This document shows, in pieces, positions 8,004 to 16,397 of a stretch of 64,000 bases of DNA (its first letter is position 1; every line of letters begins with the position of its first letter). The notes beneath the pieces were generated by a model that saw only the letters and a program-made list of their open reading frames with translations, was not told the DNA's origin and made no database searches. The stretch spans positions 1 through 64,000 of the forward strand of contig JAQGOE010000257.1 in assembly GCA_028293725.1 (NCBI GenBank), in the 5' to 3' direction. The stretch is from Gammaproteobacteria bacterium. GTDB lineage: Bacteria > Pseudomonadota > Gammaproteobacteria > Steroidobacterales > Steroidobacteraceae. The translations under genes and the position numbers were made by a program.

Positions 8004-9074
8004 TTACTTGACGCTATAGCCCCGCGCGTCGAGGCAAGCACCCATGGCGCGGCGATAGTCGGCGGAAGTGCCCTGCAGGTTCATCGACCGTGTCGGATCG
8101 AAGCCGGTCTGCGACGCGGACCACTTGTGACACTCGAACTTATCGGTCGCGGTCTGCTCCTCACTCTGACCGTTGCGCGGATAGACGAAGACGTCCGACG
8201 CACTGCTCCAATTACCCCGCGGCCCGGCGCTGGCAGCGCTCGACTCCACACTGTTGGCAGCCGGCGGCGGGGAGGAATTCGATTGCGGCGCGGGGACGTA
8301 GTCCGCTGAAGGAGCATCGCTTCCATCCGGCACATCGCCCGGCGCCGGGTCGTTCGAACCACTCTGCCCAACCGGCGGAGGATCGGTCGCTACATAGCCG
8401 TTGTAGCTCGGGTCGTACTGGTAGTACGCATTGTCATAGTAGTAGTACGGCAGCCCGCCCCAGTAGTAGGTGGCGTAGCCGAACGGCAGGACCGGGAGGA
8501 ACCAGGAGAAACCCACGCCGTAACGCACGCCAGGCCAGAACCGTCCGCCCCAATAGCCACCGCCCCAGTAGTGGCCCGCGCCACCTACGAAACCGGGATG
8601 ACCGTAGCCGGGGTGACCATAGCCCGGGCGCCCGCCGACATATCCCGGCCGACCGCCCGAGTAGCCCGCGTGACCCGCCGTCAAGTGGCCACCGCCACCG
8701 GCATACCCGCCGTAGACGTGATTCGCCGTGGCCGCGTAGTGTGCGTGGGTGGTCGCGACGTGCGCGCCACCCGCGTAACCCCCGTGACCACCTGCGTAGC
8801 CACCGGCAAAGTTCGCGTGCCCACCGCCCGCGAAGCCCGCACGGCCACCACCACCCGCGTAGCCGGCATGGCCGCCACCGCCCGCCATCGCATGGCCACC
8901 ACCGCCACCTCCGAAGTGGGCGCCACCACCACCGCCGCCTCCGACGTGTCCGCCGCCACCACCACCCCCACCACCGTGGGCCTCACCGGCGCTGGCCGCC
9001 ATCGAAGCCCCCAACGCGACCGCGGCAGCGGCCACTAGGGTCCGGGCGAGAATTCCTGCATGTTTCATGATCAT
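8004..9074 (-). CDS. Secreted Gly/Tyr-rich repeat protein
   Basis: This protein of about 356 residues is of very biased composition. The ATG at 9074 was preferred because GGAG lies 8 bases upstream and a signal peptide follows directly (ARTLVAAAAVALGASMAASA). The mature part starts with poly-Gly/His runs, then short repeats of GGYAGGH, GYxGGRPGY and GHPG. A Tyr/Trp-rich membrane-like or aggregating segment follows (WFLPVLPFGYATYYWGG, then YYYYDNAYY). After a Ser/Pro/Asp linker, a compact C-terminal domain of about 60 residues (FVYPRNGQ...DKFECHKW...GACLDARGYSVK) with two cysteines closes the protein. That domain recurs in other proteobacterial Gly-rich exported proteins. A cell-surface or matrix role is a guess. 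Confidence 0.75.
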   Translation of the reverse strand: MIMKHAGILARTLVAAAAVALGASMAASAGEAHGGGGGGGGGHVGGGGGGGAHFGGGGGGHAMAGGGGHAGYAGGGGRAGFAGGGHANFAGGYAGGHGGYAGGAHVATTHAHYAATANHVYGGYAGGGGHLTAGHAGYSGGRPGYVGGRPGYGHPGYGHPGFVGGAGHYWGGGYWGGRFWPGVRYGVGFSWFLPVLPFGYATYYWGGLPYYYYDNAYYQYDPSYNGYVATDPPPVGQSGSNDPAPGDVPDGSDAPSADYVPAPQSNSSPPPAANSVESSAASAGPRGNWSSASDVFVYPRNGQSEEQTATDKFECHKWSASQTGFDPTRSMNLQGTSADYRRAMGACLDARGYSVK

Positions 9075-9325
9075 GGCGTTGACTCCGTCGCTGGGCCCGT
9101 AAAACCCGCGCGGCATTAATACCCTGTACAAACGATTAGACGCTCTATAGCCACCTTCGTTCAAGATCCCGCAATCGTTCCCGGCGTAGGCCCTGTCTAT
9201 CCAATAGGCCTATGCCCTCGGTCTCTATATGACCGCGAATCCTGACTTTTCCAGTAACGGGCTTCGCCCCGCTACCTACTTATTCACAACGTTATCCCTC
9301 CCCGGGCGATGACAGGGGTCGCTTT

Positions 9326-9352
9326 GTCATAAGCCTATTTAAGCGTTATGAC
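9326..9352. repeat. Inverted repeat GTCATAA-N13-TTATGAC
   Basis: Perfect 7-bp arms (9326-9332 and 9346-9352) flank a 13-base AT-rich centre. The length and symmetry fit a dimeric regulator site, but no gene starts immediately next to it, so its role is unclear. Confidence 0.45.
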
Positions 9353-9377
9353 CGTTCCTCAGACGCTGCGCTGAACG

Positions 9378-9401
9378 CTGGATAAACAGCTGGATGAACA
9401 G
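9378..9401. repeat. 12-bp direct tandem repeat
   Basis: CTGGATAAACAG is followed directly by CTGGATGAACAG, one mismatch apart. It ends four bases before the stop codon of the glutathione S-transferase gene and is non-coding. Confidence 0.6.
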
Positions 9402-9405
9402 GTGC

Positions 9406-10131
9406 TCAGCCGGCATCGAGCTCGGCGTAATGACGGAAGATGCCCTGATCGTTGAACGGAATACGGCGCTCGGACGCCAGGTAAGTGGCAATTCGCGGAC
9501 GCTCCTGAATCCTCGCGTGTAACGCGAACAGCCGCTTGTGTCCGCGGGCGACACGCACCATCGCCTTAGGAAAGGCATAGCTCAATCCCGAGATGATCTG
9601 AAACATCGACAGGTCCACGTAAGTCAGCTTCGTTCCCGCGAGATAACCTTGCCCGCGCTGACGCGCGAGCAGCCGCTCGAAATAGCCGAGGAATTTAGGC
9701 AGCCGGTTCTCGAGGAAGTCCGTGGAGCGGCGCCGCGCTTCCTTCTTCTGGTCTTCGTAGTAGAGACCGGACGCAACCGGATGATGCGTGTCATGAATTT
9801 CAACCACAAAATCCGCGATCGTGAGTTGCAGCTCGTGCACCCACAGCCGTCCAGCCTCGACCCGTGGCGCGAGTCCATGACGTCCGCCGAGAAACAGAAG
9901 GATGTTGGCCGTCTGGCCAATGACGAGCCGGCCGGACTGCAGAAACGGCGGGGCGAACGGCGGATGAGGGAGGCCTCTGCCGTTTAGAAAGCGCATCAGC
10001 GCGGCGACACCGAAGCCCTTGCCGTTCTTGCGTGCAACATCCACGTAGTCCGCGCCAGCGTCCTCGAGCGCGAGCCGCACGAACTCGCCGCGACCTTGGA
10101 TCTCTGGCCAGTAAAAAAGCCGATACGCCAT
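9406..10131 (-). CDS. Glutathione S-transferase family protein
   Basis: This 241-residue cytosolic protein has an N-terminal thioredoxin-like GST domain (YRLFYWPEIQGRGEFVRLALEDAG, about residues 3-100). The glutathione-binding turn contains GQTANILLFLG, where eukaryotic and bacterial GSTs have the Ser/Ala-x-Ile segment. An all-alpha C-terminal domain (about 110-230) contains YVDLSMFQIISGL, the conserved N-capping/Asp region. Family members conjugate glutathione to electrophiles; this one resembles the sigma/alpha-like bacterial members. The ATG has TGGAG 8 bases upstream. The gene is divergent from the DUF3096 micro-protein, so the spacer 10132-10291 holds both promoters. Confidence 0.88.
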   Translation of the reverse strand: MAYRLFYWPEIQGRGEFVRLALEDAGADYVDVARKNGKGFGVAALMRFLNGRGLPHPPFAPPFLQSGRLVIGQTANILLFLGGRHGLAPRVEAGRLWVHELQLTIADFVVEIHDTHHPVASGLYYEDQKKEARRRSTDFLENRLPKFLGYFERLLARQRGQGYLAGTKLTYVDLSMFQIISGLSYAFPKAMVRVARGHKRLFALHARIQERPRIATYLASERRIPFNDQGIFRHYAELDAG

Positions 10132-10291
10132 ACTGCGACTCCAGACGACTTGATCGAGCGCACCCGCCGGCGCCGGCTACGCGCCCCGGGGAACCCAGAC
10201 GACATTGAACCGTATTTACGACTAAGCGCCCGTAAAGCAAAGAACGCTCCCGTCAAGACGCCTTCCGCTACTGCAACCGAGGTATCAACCT

Positions 10292-10447
10292 ATGACTCTC
10301 ACCGTATCCATCGGACCGGTAATGGCCCTCATCGCCGGCATCCTGATCCTGCTCATGCCGCGCCTGCTGAACTTCATTGTCGCGATCTACCTGATCCTGG
10401 TCGGCCTGCTGGGCCTGTTCGGCAGCAGCCACGGCATCCACATCTAG
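10292..10447 (+). CDS. DUF3096 family small membrane protein
   Basis: This 51-residue protein was read directly from the DNA. It begins MTLTVSIGPVMALIAGILIL and consists almost entirely of two hydrophobic helices (about residues 8-22 and 26-43), separated by the MPRLLN turn that is characteristic of DUF3096. A GAGG Shine-Dalgarno lies 9 bases before the ATG, and a long hairpin follows the TAG. Family members are tiny inner-membrane proteins of unknown function. Length, motif and topology all fit, so it is very likely real although easily missed by gene callers. Confidence 0.85.
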   Translation: MTLTVSIGPVMALIAGILILLMPRLLNFIVAIYLILVGLLGLFGSSHGIHI

Positions 10448-10454
10448 CGACTTT

Positions 10455-10498
10455 CGTCGGCTCCGGGCCGCGTCATCCGCACCGGCCCTGAGCCGACG
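10455..10498. terminator. Long hairpin between convergent genes (bidirectional terminator candidate)
   Basis: Fifteen-base arms (10455-10469 and 10484-10498, CGTCGGCTCCGGGCC against its near-perfect complement, one mismatch) surround a 14-base loop. They fill the gap between the DUF3096 gene and yhhQ. A short T run, GGTTTTG, follows on the plus strand; none is obvious on the minus strand. Confidence 0.6.
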
Positions 10499-10499
10499 C

Positions 10500-11201
10500 T
10501 CAGGTTTTGAGCGAGAACGGCGTGAAATCGGTGTCGCGATCGTAGTAGTCCTCGTGCTCCGAGCGCTTGAGGAAGGCGACCACCTGGTAGGTCAAGGGTG
10601 TCGCAACGATTTCCCATGACGACTTCAGGACGTACTGCGTCAGTGTGACGGAAACGAGCTCTTCGGTAGGCCACACGCCCGCAAAAGCGATCGTGCAGAA
10701 CAATGCCGAATCGACCAGCTCCCCGCACAGTGTCGAGCCGATGATCCGCGTCCACAACCAGCGGCCGTTGGTCCACAGCTTCATTTTCGCCAACACGAAA
10801 CTGTTGACGAAGGAGCCGCACCAGAAGGCGATGATCGAGGCCAACACAATGCGCGGCGTGTTGCCGAAGATTTCCTCCACAGCCTTCTGATTGTTCTTCC
10901 AGTGCTCGGCCGGCGGCAGATGCACGATGACAGCCGCCATGAACGAGGCAAACACCAGCGCCGCCAGTCCGCTCCAGACGACCCGCCGGTCCCGTGCATA
11001 ACCGTAGACCTCGGTCAGGATGTCGCCGAACAGATAGGAGATCGGAAAGAACAGCACCCCCGCCACGAAGGTGACCGACCCGAAGATCGGCACGTGGACG
11101 GTCGAGACTTTCGAGGGTCCGATGAGGTTTGCGCACAGCAGGACGCACACGTAGGCGCCCAGGATCAGGTCGTAGTACTTATACGTTTTTGTAGCGGGCA
11201 C
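10500..11201 (-). CDS. yhhQ: Queuosine precursor transporter (YhhQ/VUT family)
   Basis: This 233-residue inner-membrane protein has about six hydrophobic segments. It contains the VUT/YhhQ family hallmarks: YYDLILGAYVCVLLCANLIGPSK at the N-terminus, PISYLFGDILTEVYGY in the middle and LWTRIIGSTLCGELVDSALF near the C-terminus. E. coli YhhQ imports preQ0/preQ1 for queuosine tRNA modification. The chosen start is GTG at 11201; no strong Shine-Dalgarno is seen, and a GATACT box lies six bases before it. The C-terminal tail is charged (EHEDYYDRDTD) and cytoplasmic. It is convergent with the DUF3096 gene. Confidence 0.9.
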   Translation of the reverse strand: MPATKTYKYYDLILGAYVCVLLCANLIGPSKVSTVHVPIFGSVTFVAGVLFFPISYLFGDILTEVYGYARDRRVVWSGLAALVFASFMAAVIVHLPPAEHWKNNQKAVEEIFGNTPRIVLASIIAFWCGSFVNSFVLAKMKLWTNGRWLWTRIIGSTLCGELVDSALFCTIAFAGVWPTEELVSVTLTQYVLKSSWEIVATPLTYQVVAFLKRSEHEDYYDRDTDFTPFSLKT

Positions 11202-11249
11202 CGGATGAGTATCTCTTCAGCCAGGATGAGCCTGGAGCTTACCTATTAA

Positions 11250-14200
11250 TCACCCGGGTCGGCGATTCAGAATCTCATTCTGCATCGTGCTGGCAGCGGT
11301 GTTCTCACTGCCGCCGTTGGCCGCCATCCGCGCCTTGTACCAGCACCAGGTATTCCCGCCCATTCTCTTCGCCTCGTACAGCGCGAGATCGGAGGACTTG
11401 TAGAGACGATCCTGCACGGTGCCGTGATCGGGGAAGACGGCCACGCCGATACTGGGGCTCGTCCTCACACTGACACCGTTCACCGTGACTTCGAGCGCGA
11501 AGCTCTCGACGATGCGCTTACACACCGCTTCGATATCCGACGCGGCGGGATTCTGCGTCAGCAACACGGCATATTCGTCGCCGCCGAGCCGCGCGACACA
11601 ATCTGACTTGCGCACGGCGGCCTGGAGCCTGATGGCCGCTTCGATCAACAGCGCGTCCCCGACATCGTGGCCCAGCGTATCGTTGATGTGCTTCAGCCGG
11701 TCGAGATCGATCAGCAGCAGTGCAAAGCGCCCATTCTGCAGCCCCGCGAGCACCAGCAACTCGCGGAATTCCTCCATGAACATGCGCCTGTTGGGAAGCG
11801 CGGTCAGGGTGTCGCAATACGCGATTTGCTGCAGTTGGCGCTGACTCTCCCGCAGTTCCGCCGTCCGCTCGATCACCACGCGCTCCAGCTCGCGCCGGGC
11901 CTTGCGCAGGTAAATCGTGCGCACTTGCACCACCGCGACGATCAGCACGAAGAACGCGATTCCAGCCAGTATCCGGAACGCGATCGTCTGGTACCACGCC
12001 GGCAGCACGTGGATCGGAACCGTCAGCACGCTGTCGGTCCACATTCCATCGCGATTGGAGCCACGTAAACGCAAGGCATAGTCGCCGGGCAGGAGGTTGG
12101 TATAGGCGGCGAGCCGGCGACTGGGCTCGGTCTCGATCCAGTCCGCATCGAAGCCATCGAGCCGGTAGGCGTAGCGATTGCGCTCGGGCGCCGAATAATC
12201 GAGCGCGGCAAACTCCACCGCGACGCTGTTTGCATCGGGAGTCAATGTCAGCGGCACGACATCCTGGTCACTGTTGAAGTTGCTCGCGGGGACCCGCTTG
12301 CCGCCGATACGAACATCGGTAACGACAACCGGCGGGTGATAACTCCACTGCGTCAATTTTGCCGGACGCACGATGATGAGCCCGCCCACAGCGCCGAAGA
12401 GCAGCTCGCCTTCCGCGGTGCTCGCACCCGCGCCGGCCCAGTGGTTCGCTATAGGCGCACCCTCTGCCCTGCGCAGGGTGCGAACGGCAAAAGAATTCGG
12501 ATCGATGACGGCGAGTCCGTCGTCGGTGCTCGCCCAGATCTGTCCGCGCGTGTCCTCGAGGAGCTTGTCGATACTCTCGCTGGCAAGACCCTGAGCCGCG
12601 CCGAGCCGGATGAAGTGAGGCTTGCCGTCGTGGCTGCGGCTATCCAACACACTGATGCCGCCGCCGAGCGTGCCGACCCAGAGACGGCCGCGCCGGTCGG
12701 TCAGCAACGTGGACACGTACCCGGCCCTGAGAGCCGTGGGTTCCGGGGGGTCGGGAAGAATGCGCTCCACCTCATGAGAGGCGAGATCGAGACGGTTGAG
12801 GCCGTTCTTGGTTCCGATCCACAAAGACCCCGGCGGCCCCCGGTCGATGACAGTGACCCGCTGGTCCGAGAGCCCCTCGACGTTGGCGCTCGAGACAGTG
12901 GGCTTCGCGCTCAGGTCCAGGGCCCACAAGCCGTCGAACCCGCCAACCCACAACACGTTGTCCTCGAAGTGCAACGTCCAGACGGCGGCGCTGGGATCGT
13001 GTTGCGGCGAAGACAGGCGCACTACGCCGTGAGCGAGTTTGTCCGCGCGATACAAACCCTGTTCCGTGCCGACATAAACGTCACCGGACGGCCCGCGCAC
13101 GAGCACATTCACGTAGTCCTTGGGCAAGGCGGTCTGCGGATATTTTGGATCGGGACGCAGGGCCGCCACGCGCAACCCCATCGGATCGAGTATGTCGATA
13201 CCGGTACTCCCCAGACCCAGCCAGACGCGCCCGTCGGGCATCGCAAGCACCGAGTCCACGTCCGAATCCGACAGCGTGCCCTGGCGGCTCGAGCCACCGA
13301 ACACGGTATAGATAGCGGCCTGTCGGGAGTTGTAACGGCTGATGCTGCGGGTGGTCGCAATCCAGACCAACCCCGCGCGGTCAGTATGCAGCGCCTGCAC
13401 ACCGTCGTCGGCGAGGCTGGACATCACTGTCGGATCATGAAGAATCCGGCGCGTCTCGAACGTCTTCGCGTTGACGGCAACGATGCCGTGACCGTCGGTG
13501 CCGAGCCAGATTTCGCCGGGGCGCACCTCGGTAATGGCACGAACACCTTCCATCGGTAACAGCGGCTGCTGCACGCCGCTCGCCAAGGGAGGGGGCGTTC
13601 CGTGCTCCTTCGGGTCGACCACATAGACGCCCTGGCGAATAGTACCGATCCAGATTCGTCCCGTGCTGTCCTGGTAGAACGTCCAGGCGACCGCAACCTT
13701 CGCATCGCCCTGCCCGAGGGGCACGGCCACGAAGCGCTTCGAGCCCGACTCGCGCCGCACGAGCCCCGCCTGCGTCCCCACCCAGAGCGCACCTTCGCGA
13801 TCACGAAACAACGCGCGAACGCGGTTGTCCGGCAGGGTGTCAGGATCATCACTGTTATGACGGTAGTGCTCGACTTCGTCAGTGTCCGCGCGCAGATGGT
13901 CGAGACCGCTGTCAGTGGCTACCCATACTCCGCTGGCGCCGTCATCGACAATGTCGCGCAGGCTGGCGCTGCTGAGGCCATTGAGGCCTGCTCCATAAGT
14001 GACGAAGCGATCGCGATCCCGGTCATAGCGTGCGAGCCCACCGGAGTTGGTGGCAATCCACAGGCGGCCGCGGGTGTCGGTATGGAGCTGTCGGACGAGA
14101 TTATCGGGCAACGCCCCCGGGGTTCCGGGATCAGCCTTGTAGCTGCGGAAGTGGTAGCCATCCCAGCGGGCCAGTCCGTTCTGGGTGCCGACCCAGAGAA

Positions 14201-14426
14201 AGCCTTCACCATCTTCGGCCAGCGCCGTCGGCGCAGTGGAGTTCGGAAGATCGTTGTCGCGCGCAAGGTACTCGAAAACCGTGTCCGCCAATGCGTCCCA
14301 ACGCCCCGCGTCGGCCGCATGGACCTGGGCGAACCCTCCCCCCAAAGGCGCGCCGACGATGCCCATCATCAGGGTCGCCAAGAGCCAGCCAAAGAGTTTC
14401 TTTAACGCGCGCATAGGCTGGATCAC
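11250..14426 (-). CDS. Two-component-type propeller sensor fused to diguanylate cyclase
   Basis: This 1058-residue membrane sensor starts with a signal-anchor region (LKKLFGWLLATLMMGIVGAPL). About 14 periplasmic 'reg_prop' beta-propeller repeats follow (about residues 60-690), with recurring G-x-LWVGT and LWIAT motifs. A Y_Y_Y immunoglobulin-like domain lies at about 700-800 (YAYRLDGFDADWIETEPSRR), then one transmembrane helix (about 805-830), a short coiled coil and a GGDEF domain. The active site reads GGDEY at about residue 948. RKSD five residues before it is a complete inhibitory I-site, so it should make cyclic di-GMP and be product-inhibited. The ligand is unknown. The start is GTG at 14426; ATG at 14414 is an alternative. 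Confidence 0.92.
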   Translation of the reverse strand: MIQPMRALKKLFGWLLATLMMGIVGAPLGGGFAQVHAADAGRWDALADTVFEYLARDNDLPNSTAPTALAEDGEGFLWVGTQNGLARWDGYHFRSYKADPGTPGALPDNLVRQLHTDTRGRLWIATNSGGLARYDRDRDRFVTYGAGLNGLSSASLRDIVDDGASGVWVATDSGLDHLRADTDEVEHYRHNSDDPDTLPDNRVRALFRDREGALWVGTQAGLVRRESGSKRFVAVPLGQGDAKVAVAWTFYQDSTGRIWIGTIRQGVYVVDPKEHGTPPPLASGVQQPLLPMEGVRAITEVRPGEIWLGTDGHGIVAVNAKTFETRRILHDPTVMSSLADDGVQALHTDRAGLVWIATTRSISRYNSRQAAIYTVFGGSSRQGTLSDSDVDSVLAMPDGRVWLGLGSTGIDILDPMGLRVAALRPDPKYPQTALPKDYVNVLVRGPSGDVYVGTEQGLYRADKLAHGVVRLSSPQHDPSAAVWTLHFEDNVLWVGGFDGLWALDLSAKPTVSSANVEGLSDQRVTVIDRGPPGSLWIGTKNGLNRLDLASHEVERILPDPPEPTALRAGYVSTLLTDRRGRLWVGTLGGGISVLDSRSHDGKPHFIRLGAAQGLASESIDKLLEDTRGQIWASTDDGLAVIDPNSFAVRTLRRAEGAPIANHWAGAGASTAEGELLFGAVGGLIIVRPAKLTQWSYHPPVVVTDVRIGGKRVPASNFNSDQDVVPLTLTPDANSVAVEFAALDYSAPERNRYAYRLDGFDADWIETEPSRRLAAYTNLLPGDYALRLRGSNRDGMWTDSVLTVPIHVLPAWYQTIAFRILAGIAFFVLIVAVVQVRTIYLRKARRELERVVIERTAELRESQRQLQQIAYCDTLTALPNRRMFMEEFRELLVLAGLQNGRFALLLIDLDRLKHINDTLGHDVGDALLIEAAIRLQAAVRKSDCVARLGGDEYAVLLTQNPAASDIEAVCKRIVESFALEVTVNGVSVRTSPSIGVAVFPDHGTVQDRLYKSSDLALYEAKRMGGNTWCWYKARMAANGGSENTAASTMQNEILNRRPG

Positions 14427-14659
14427 CGTTGCCCGATACTACTCCGGCCAATCGGACGCCGATTGCAGACACGTACAAGATGTGCCGTGCATCACGGCGT
14501 CATAATACGACCCGCCGTGTGACTCCCTTTCCCGAGCGCAACACCCCCCGCGGCACGGTAGTTGCTCGAGACTCTTTTAACGCGAGTTGACGTCCCCATA
14601 TTGTTAACAGCGGATCGACATTGAGCCGGCGGCGGCGCCTGCGCAGACGGAGAAAGACG

Positions 14660-15010
14660 ATGATTAAGAATTCTAAAGTTCTTCGCACTACATTGATATC
14701 GCTGGCCTTTGCGGCAACGATTCCCGCGGCCTGGGCGGGCGGCCAGACATTCAACGTGGCCATGCAGGACGACAACCATCCTCCGCGCCTGGTTCGCGTG
14801 CTGGATTTGAAGGCGCCTGACATTCACGACGTGATGTCAGCGGACGAGATCGCAGCCTTACTGCCTGACGATTCCGACGTCGTAGGCGCCGAAACGGTGC
14901 AAGTCCGCGGTGCGGTCCCGGCACCTTATGTTCCGGGTGGCTTTGCCGCGATCTACTGGGGGCTCACCCATCCGATCCAGGCGTGGCGGATCCTCGCCCC
15001 AGCACAATAA
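14660..15010 (+). CDS. Secreted protein of unknown function (116 aa)
   Basis: The ATG at 14660 has GGAG 7 bases upstream and opens a clear signal peptide (MIKNSKVLRTTLISLAFAAT, cleavage after AWA around residue 26). The mature protein has about 90 residues and no cysteine. It contains QDDNHPPRLVRVLDLKAPD and an acidic middle (MSADEIAALLPDDSDVVGAE), then ends with a hydrophobic segment, GGFAAIYWGLTHPIQAWRIL. I do not recognise the family. It stands alone between the diguanylate cyclase (divergent) and the homogentisate operon (convergent). Confidence 0.7.
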   Translation: MIKNSKVLRTTLISLAFAATIPAAWAGGQTFNVAMQDDNHPPRLVRVLDLKAPDIHDVMSADEIAALLPDDSDVVGAETVQVRGAVPAPYVPGGFAAIYWGLTHPIQAWRILAPAQ

Positions 15011-15044
15011 TCTACACGTCGATTTTCCACGCTCTCGGGGCGGT

Positions 15045-16397
15045 CTAGCCCTGAGGCGGCGTCTCTAGACCGTTAAGGTCCGCCGGCAATACAACGCCGG
15101 CGACCTCGCCAAAGCCGATTCGCACAAATCCCGGGCTCGCGCACCACCCGCGGAAAATAACCCGGTCCCCATTCGCCAGGAACGTTCGCGTCTCGCCGGA
15201 CCGCAGGGTCAGTGATCGCTTGCCCCCTGCGCTCAACTCGAGGAGCGATCCGGCCTCCTCCGCACCCGGGCCGGATTGCGTTCCACTGCCGAGAAGATCT
15301 CCCGCCTCCAGGTTGCATCCGTTGACAGTGTGGTGCGCAACCAACTGCGCGACACTCCAATACGAATCGCGAAAAGTCGAATGGGACAGGCGTTCCGGCG
15401 CGAGCGCTTCAGCCCGCATGCGCTCGGTCTCCAGCCACACTTCGAGCCGCACATCGATGGCTCCGGCCGCGCGCACTCCGGCGCCCTCCAGGTAAGGCAG
15501 CGGCTGTGGGTCGTCCACAGGTCGGGTCCACGGCGCCCGGTACGGCGCCAGGGCTTCGAGCGTCACGATCCACGGCGAGATCGTGGTCGCGAAGTTCTTA
15601 GCCAGAAACGGCCCGAGCGGCTGGTACTCCCACGCCTGAATATCGCGCGCCGACCAATCATTCAACAGGCAAAGCCCAAACACGTGGTCCTCGGCAGCGT
15701 CGAGCGAGACACGGCTGCCGAGGGCGTTGCCCGTGCCGATGAAGATCCCGACTTCCAACTCATAGTCGAGACTTCGCGTCGGCGCGATGAACGGACAGGG
15801 CGCGCCTTTCGGCATGATCTGCCCTACCGGCCGCGGAAACTCCTGTCCGGAAACGCGGATCGACGCGGCGCGACCGTGATAGCCGATCGGCACCCACTTG
15901 TAGTTCGGGAGCAGCGGGCTGTCGGGTCGAAACAGACGTCCCACCGACGTCGCGTGATGAATCGAGGCATAGAAATCGGTGTAGTCGCCGATTCTGGTCG
16001 GAACCGTGAGTTCGGCCTCCGCCTGCGGCACCAGCGCCGCACGCAACCGTGCCGCATGCGGCGAGTCGGAGCGCAACACTTCGGATAGAAATCCGCGCAA
16101 TGCCGACCAGGCCTCGCGCCCGAGAGCCAGAAATGCATTCAGCGTGGGCTCGCTGCAAGCGACGAGCGCTTCGGTCACCGCGGCGGCAGACACCAGACTT
16201 CGCAACTCGGCAGCACCGAGATCCAAAATCTGGTCACCAATCGCCACCCCACCCCGATAGGGCTCCGCGCCGCCACCGCGGCGACGCCGGAAAACCCCAA
16301 ACGGCAAATTCTGAATCGGAAAATCCGCATCGCCCCGGTTGGCCGATTCAACCCAACTGCGCAACGCCGGATCGTGTGTTGAGTTAACAGCGCTCAT
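15045..16397 (-). CDS. fahA: Fumarylacetoacetase
   Basis: This 450-residue enzyme cleaves 4-fumarylacetoacetate to fumarate and acetoacetate, the last step of tyrosine/phenylalanine/homogentisate catabolism. The N-terminal SH3-like domain (about 1-120) starts with FPIQNLPFGVF. The catalytic FAH domain (about 125-430) carries DYTDFYASIHHATSVG with the catalytic His, LDYELEVGIFIG with metal-binding Glu residues, and LLNDWSARDIQAWEYQPLGPF with the metal-binding Asp. The length is slightly above the usual 415-430 because of Ala/Arg-rich stretches. The ATG overlaps the hmgA stop (TGATG), so the two are translationally coupled. It is the second gene of the operon. Confidence 0.96.
   Translation of the reverse strand: MSAVNSTHDPALRSWVESANRGDADFPIQNLPFGVFRRRRGGGAEPYRGGVAIGDQILDLGAAELRSLVSAAAVTEALVACSEPTLNAFLALGREAWSALRGFLSEVLRSDSPHAARLRAALVPQAEAELTVPTRIGDYTDFYASIHHATSVGRLFRPDSPLLPNYKWVPIGYHGRAASIRVSGQEFPRPVGQIMPKGAPCPFIAPTRSLDYELEVGIFIGTGNALGSRVSLDAAEDHVFGLCLLNDWSARDIQAWEYQPLGPFLAKNFATTISPWIVTLEALAPYRAPWTRPVDDPQPLPYLEGAGVRAAGAIDVRLEVWLETERMRAEALAPERLSHSTFRDSYWSVAQLVAHHTVNGCNLEAGDLLGSGTQSGPGAEEAGSLLELSAGGKRSLTLRSGETRTFLANGDRVIFRGWCASPGFVRIGFGEVAGVVLPADLNGLETPPQG

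Larger units (their letters stand above)
9075..9405. other. 331-base non-coding spacer with palindromes
   Basis: No convincing gene is seen here. The stretch is less GC-rich than its flanks. It holds ATAGGCCTAT (a perfect palindrome around 9210), a small CGGGCTTCGCCCCG hairpin around 9257, the inverted repeat at 9326-9352 and the tandem repeat at 9378-9401. The promoter of the Gly-rich protein gene must lie at the low-coordinate end. Confidence 0.5.

Noticed and set aside
9253..9272. Third copy of the double-hairpin repeat
   Set aside because: Only a short CGGG-CTTCG-CCCG hairpin is shared in appearance; hairpin 1, the linker and the AGGAAAGT end are absent.
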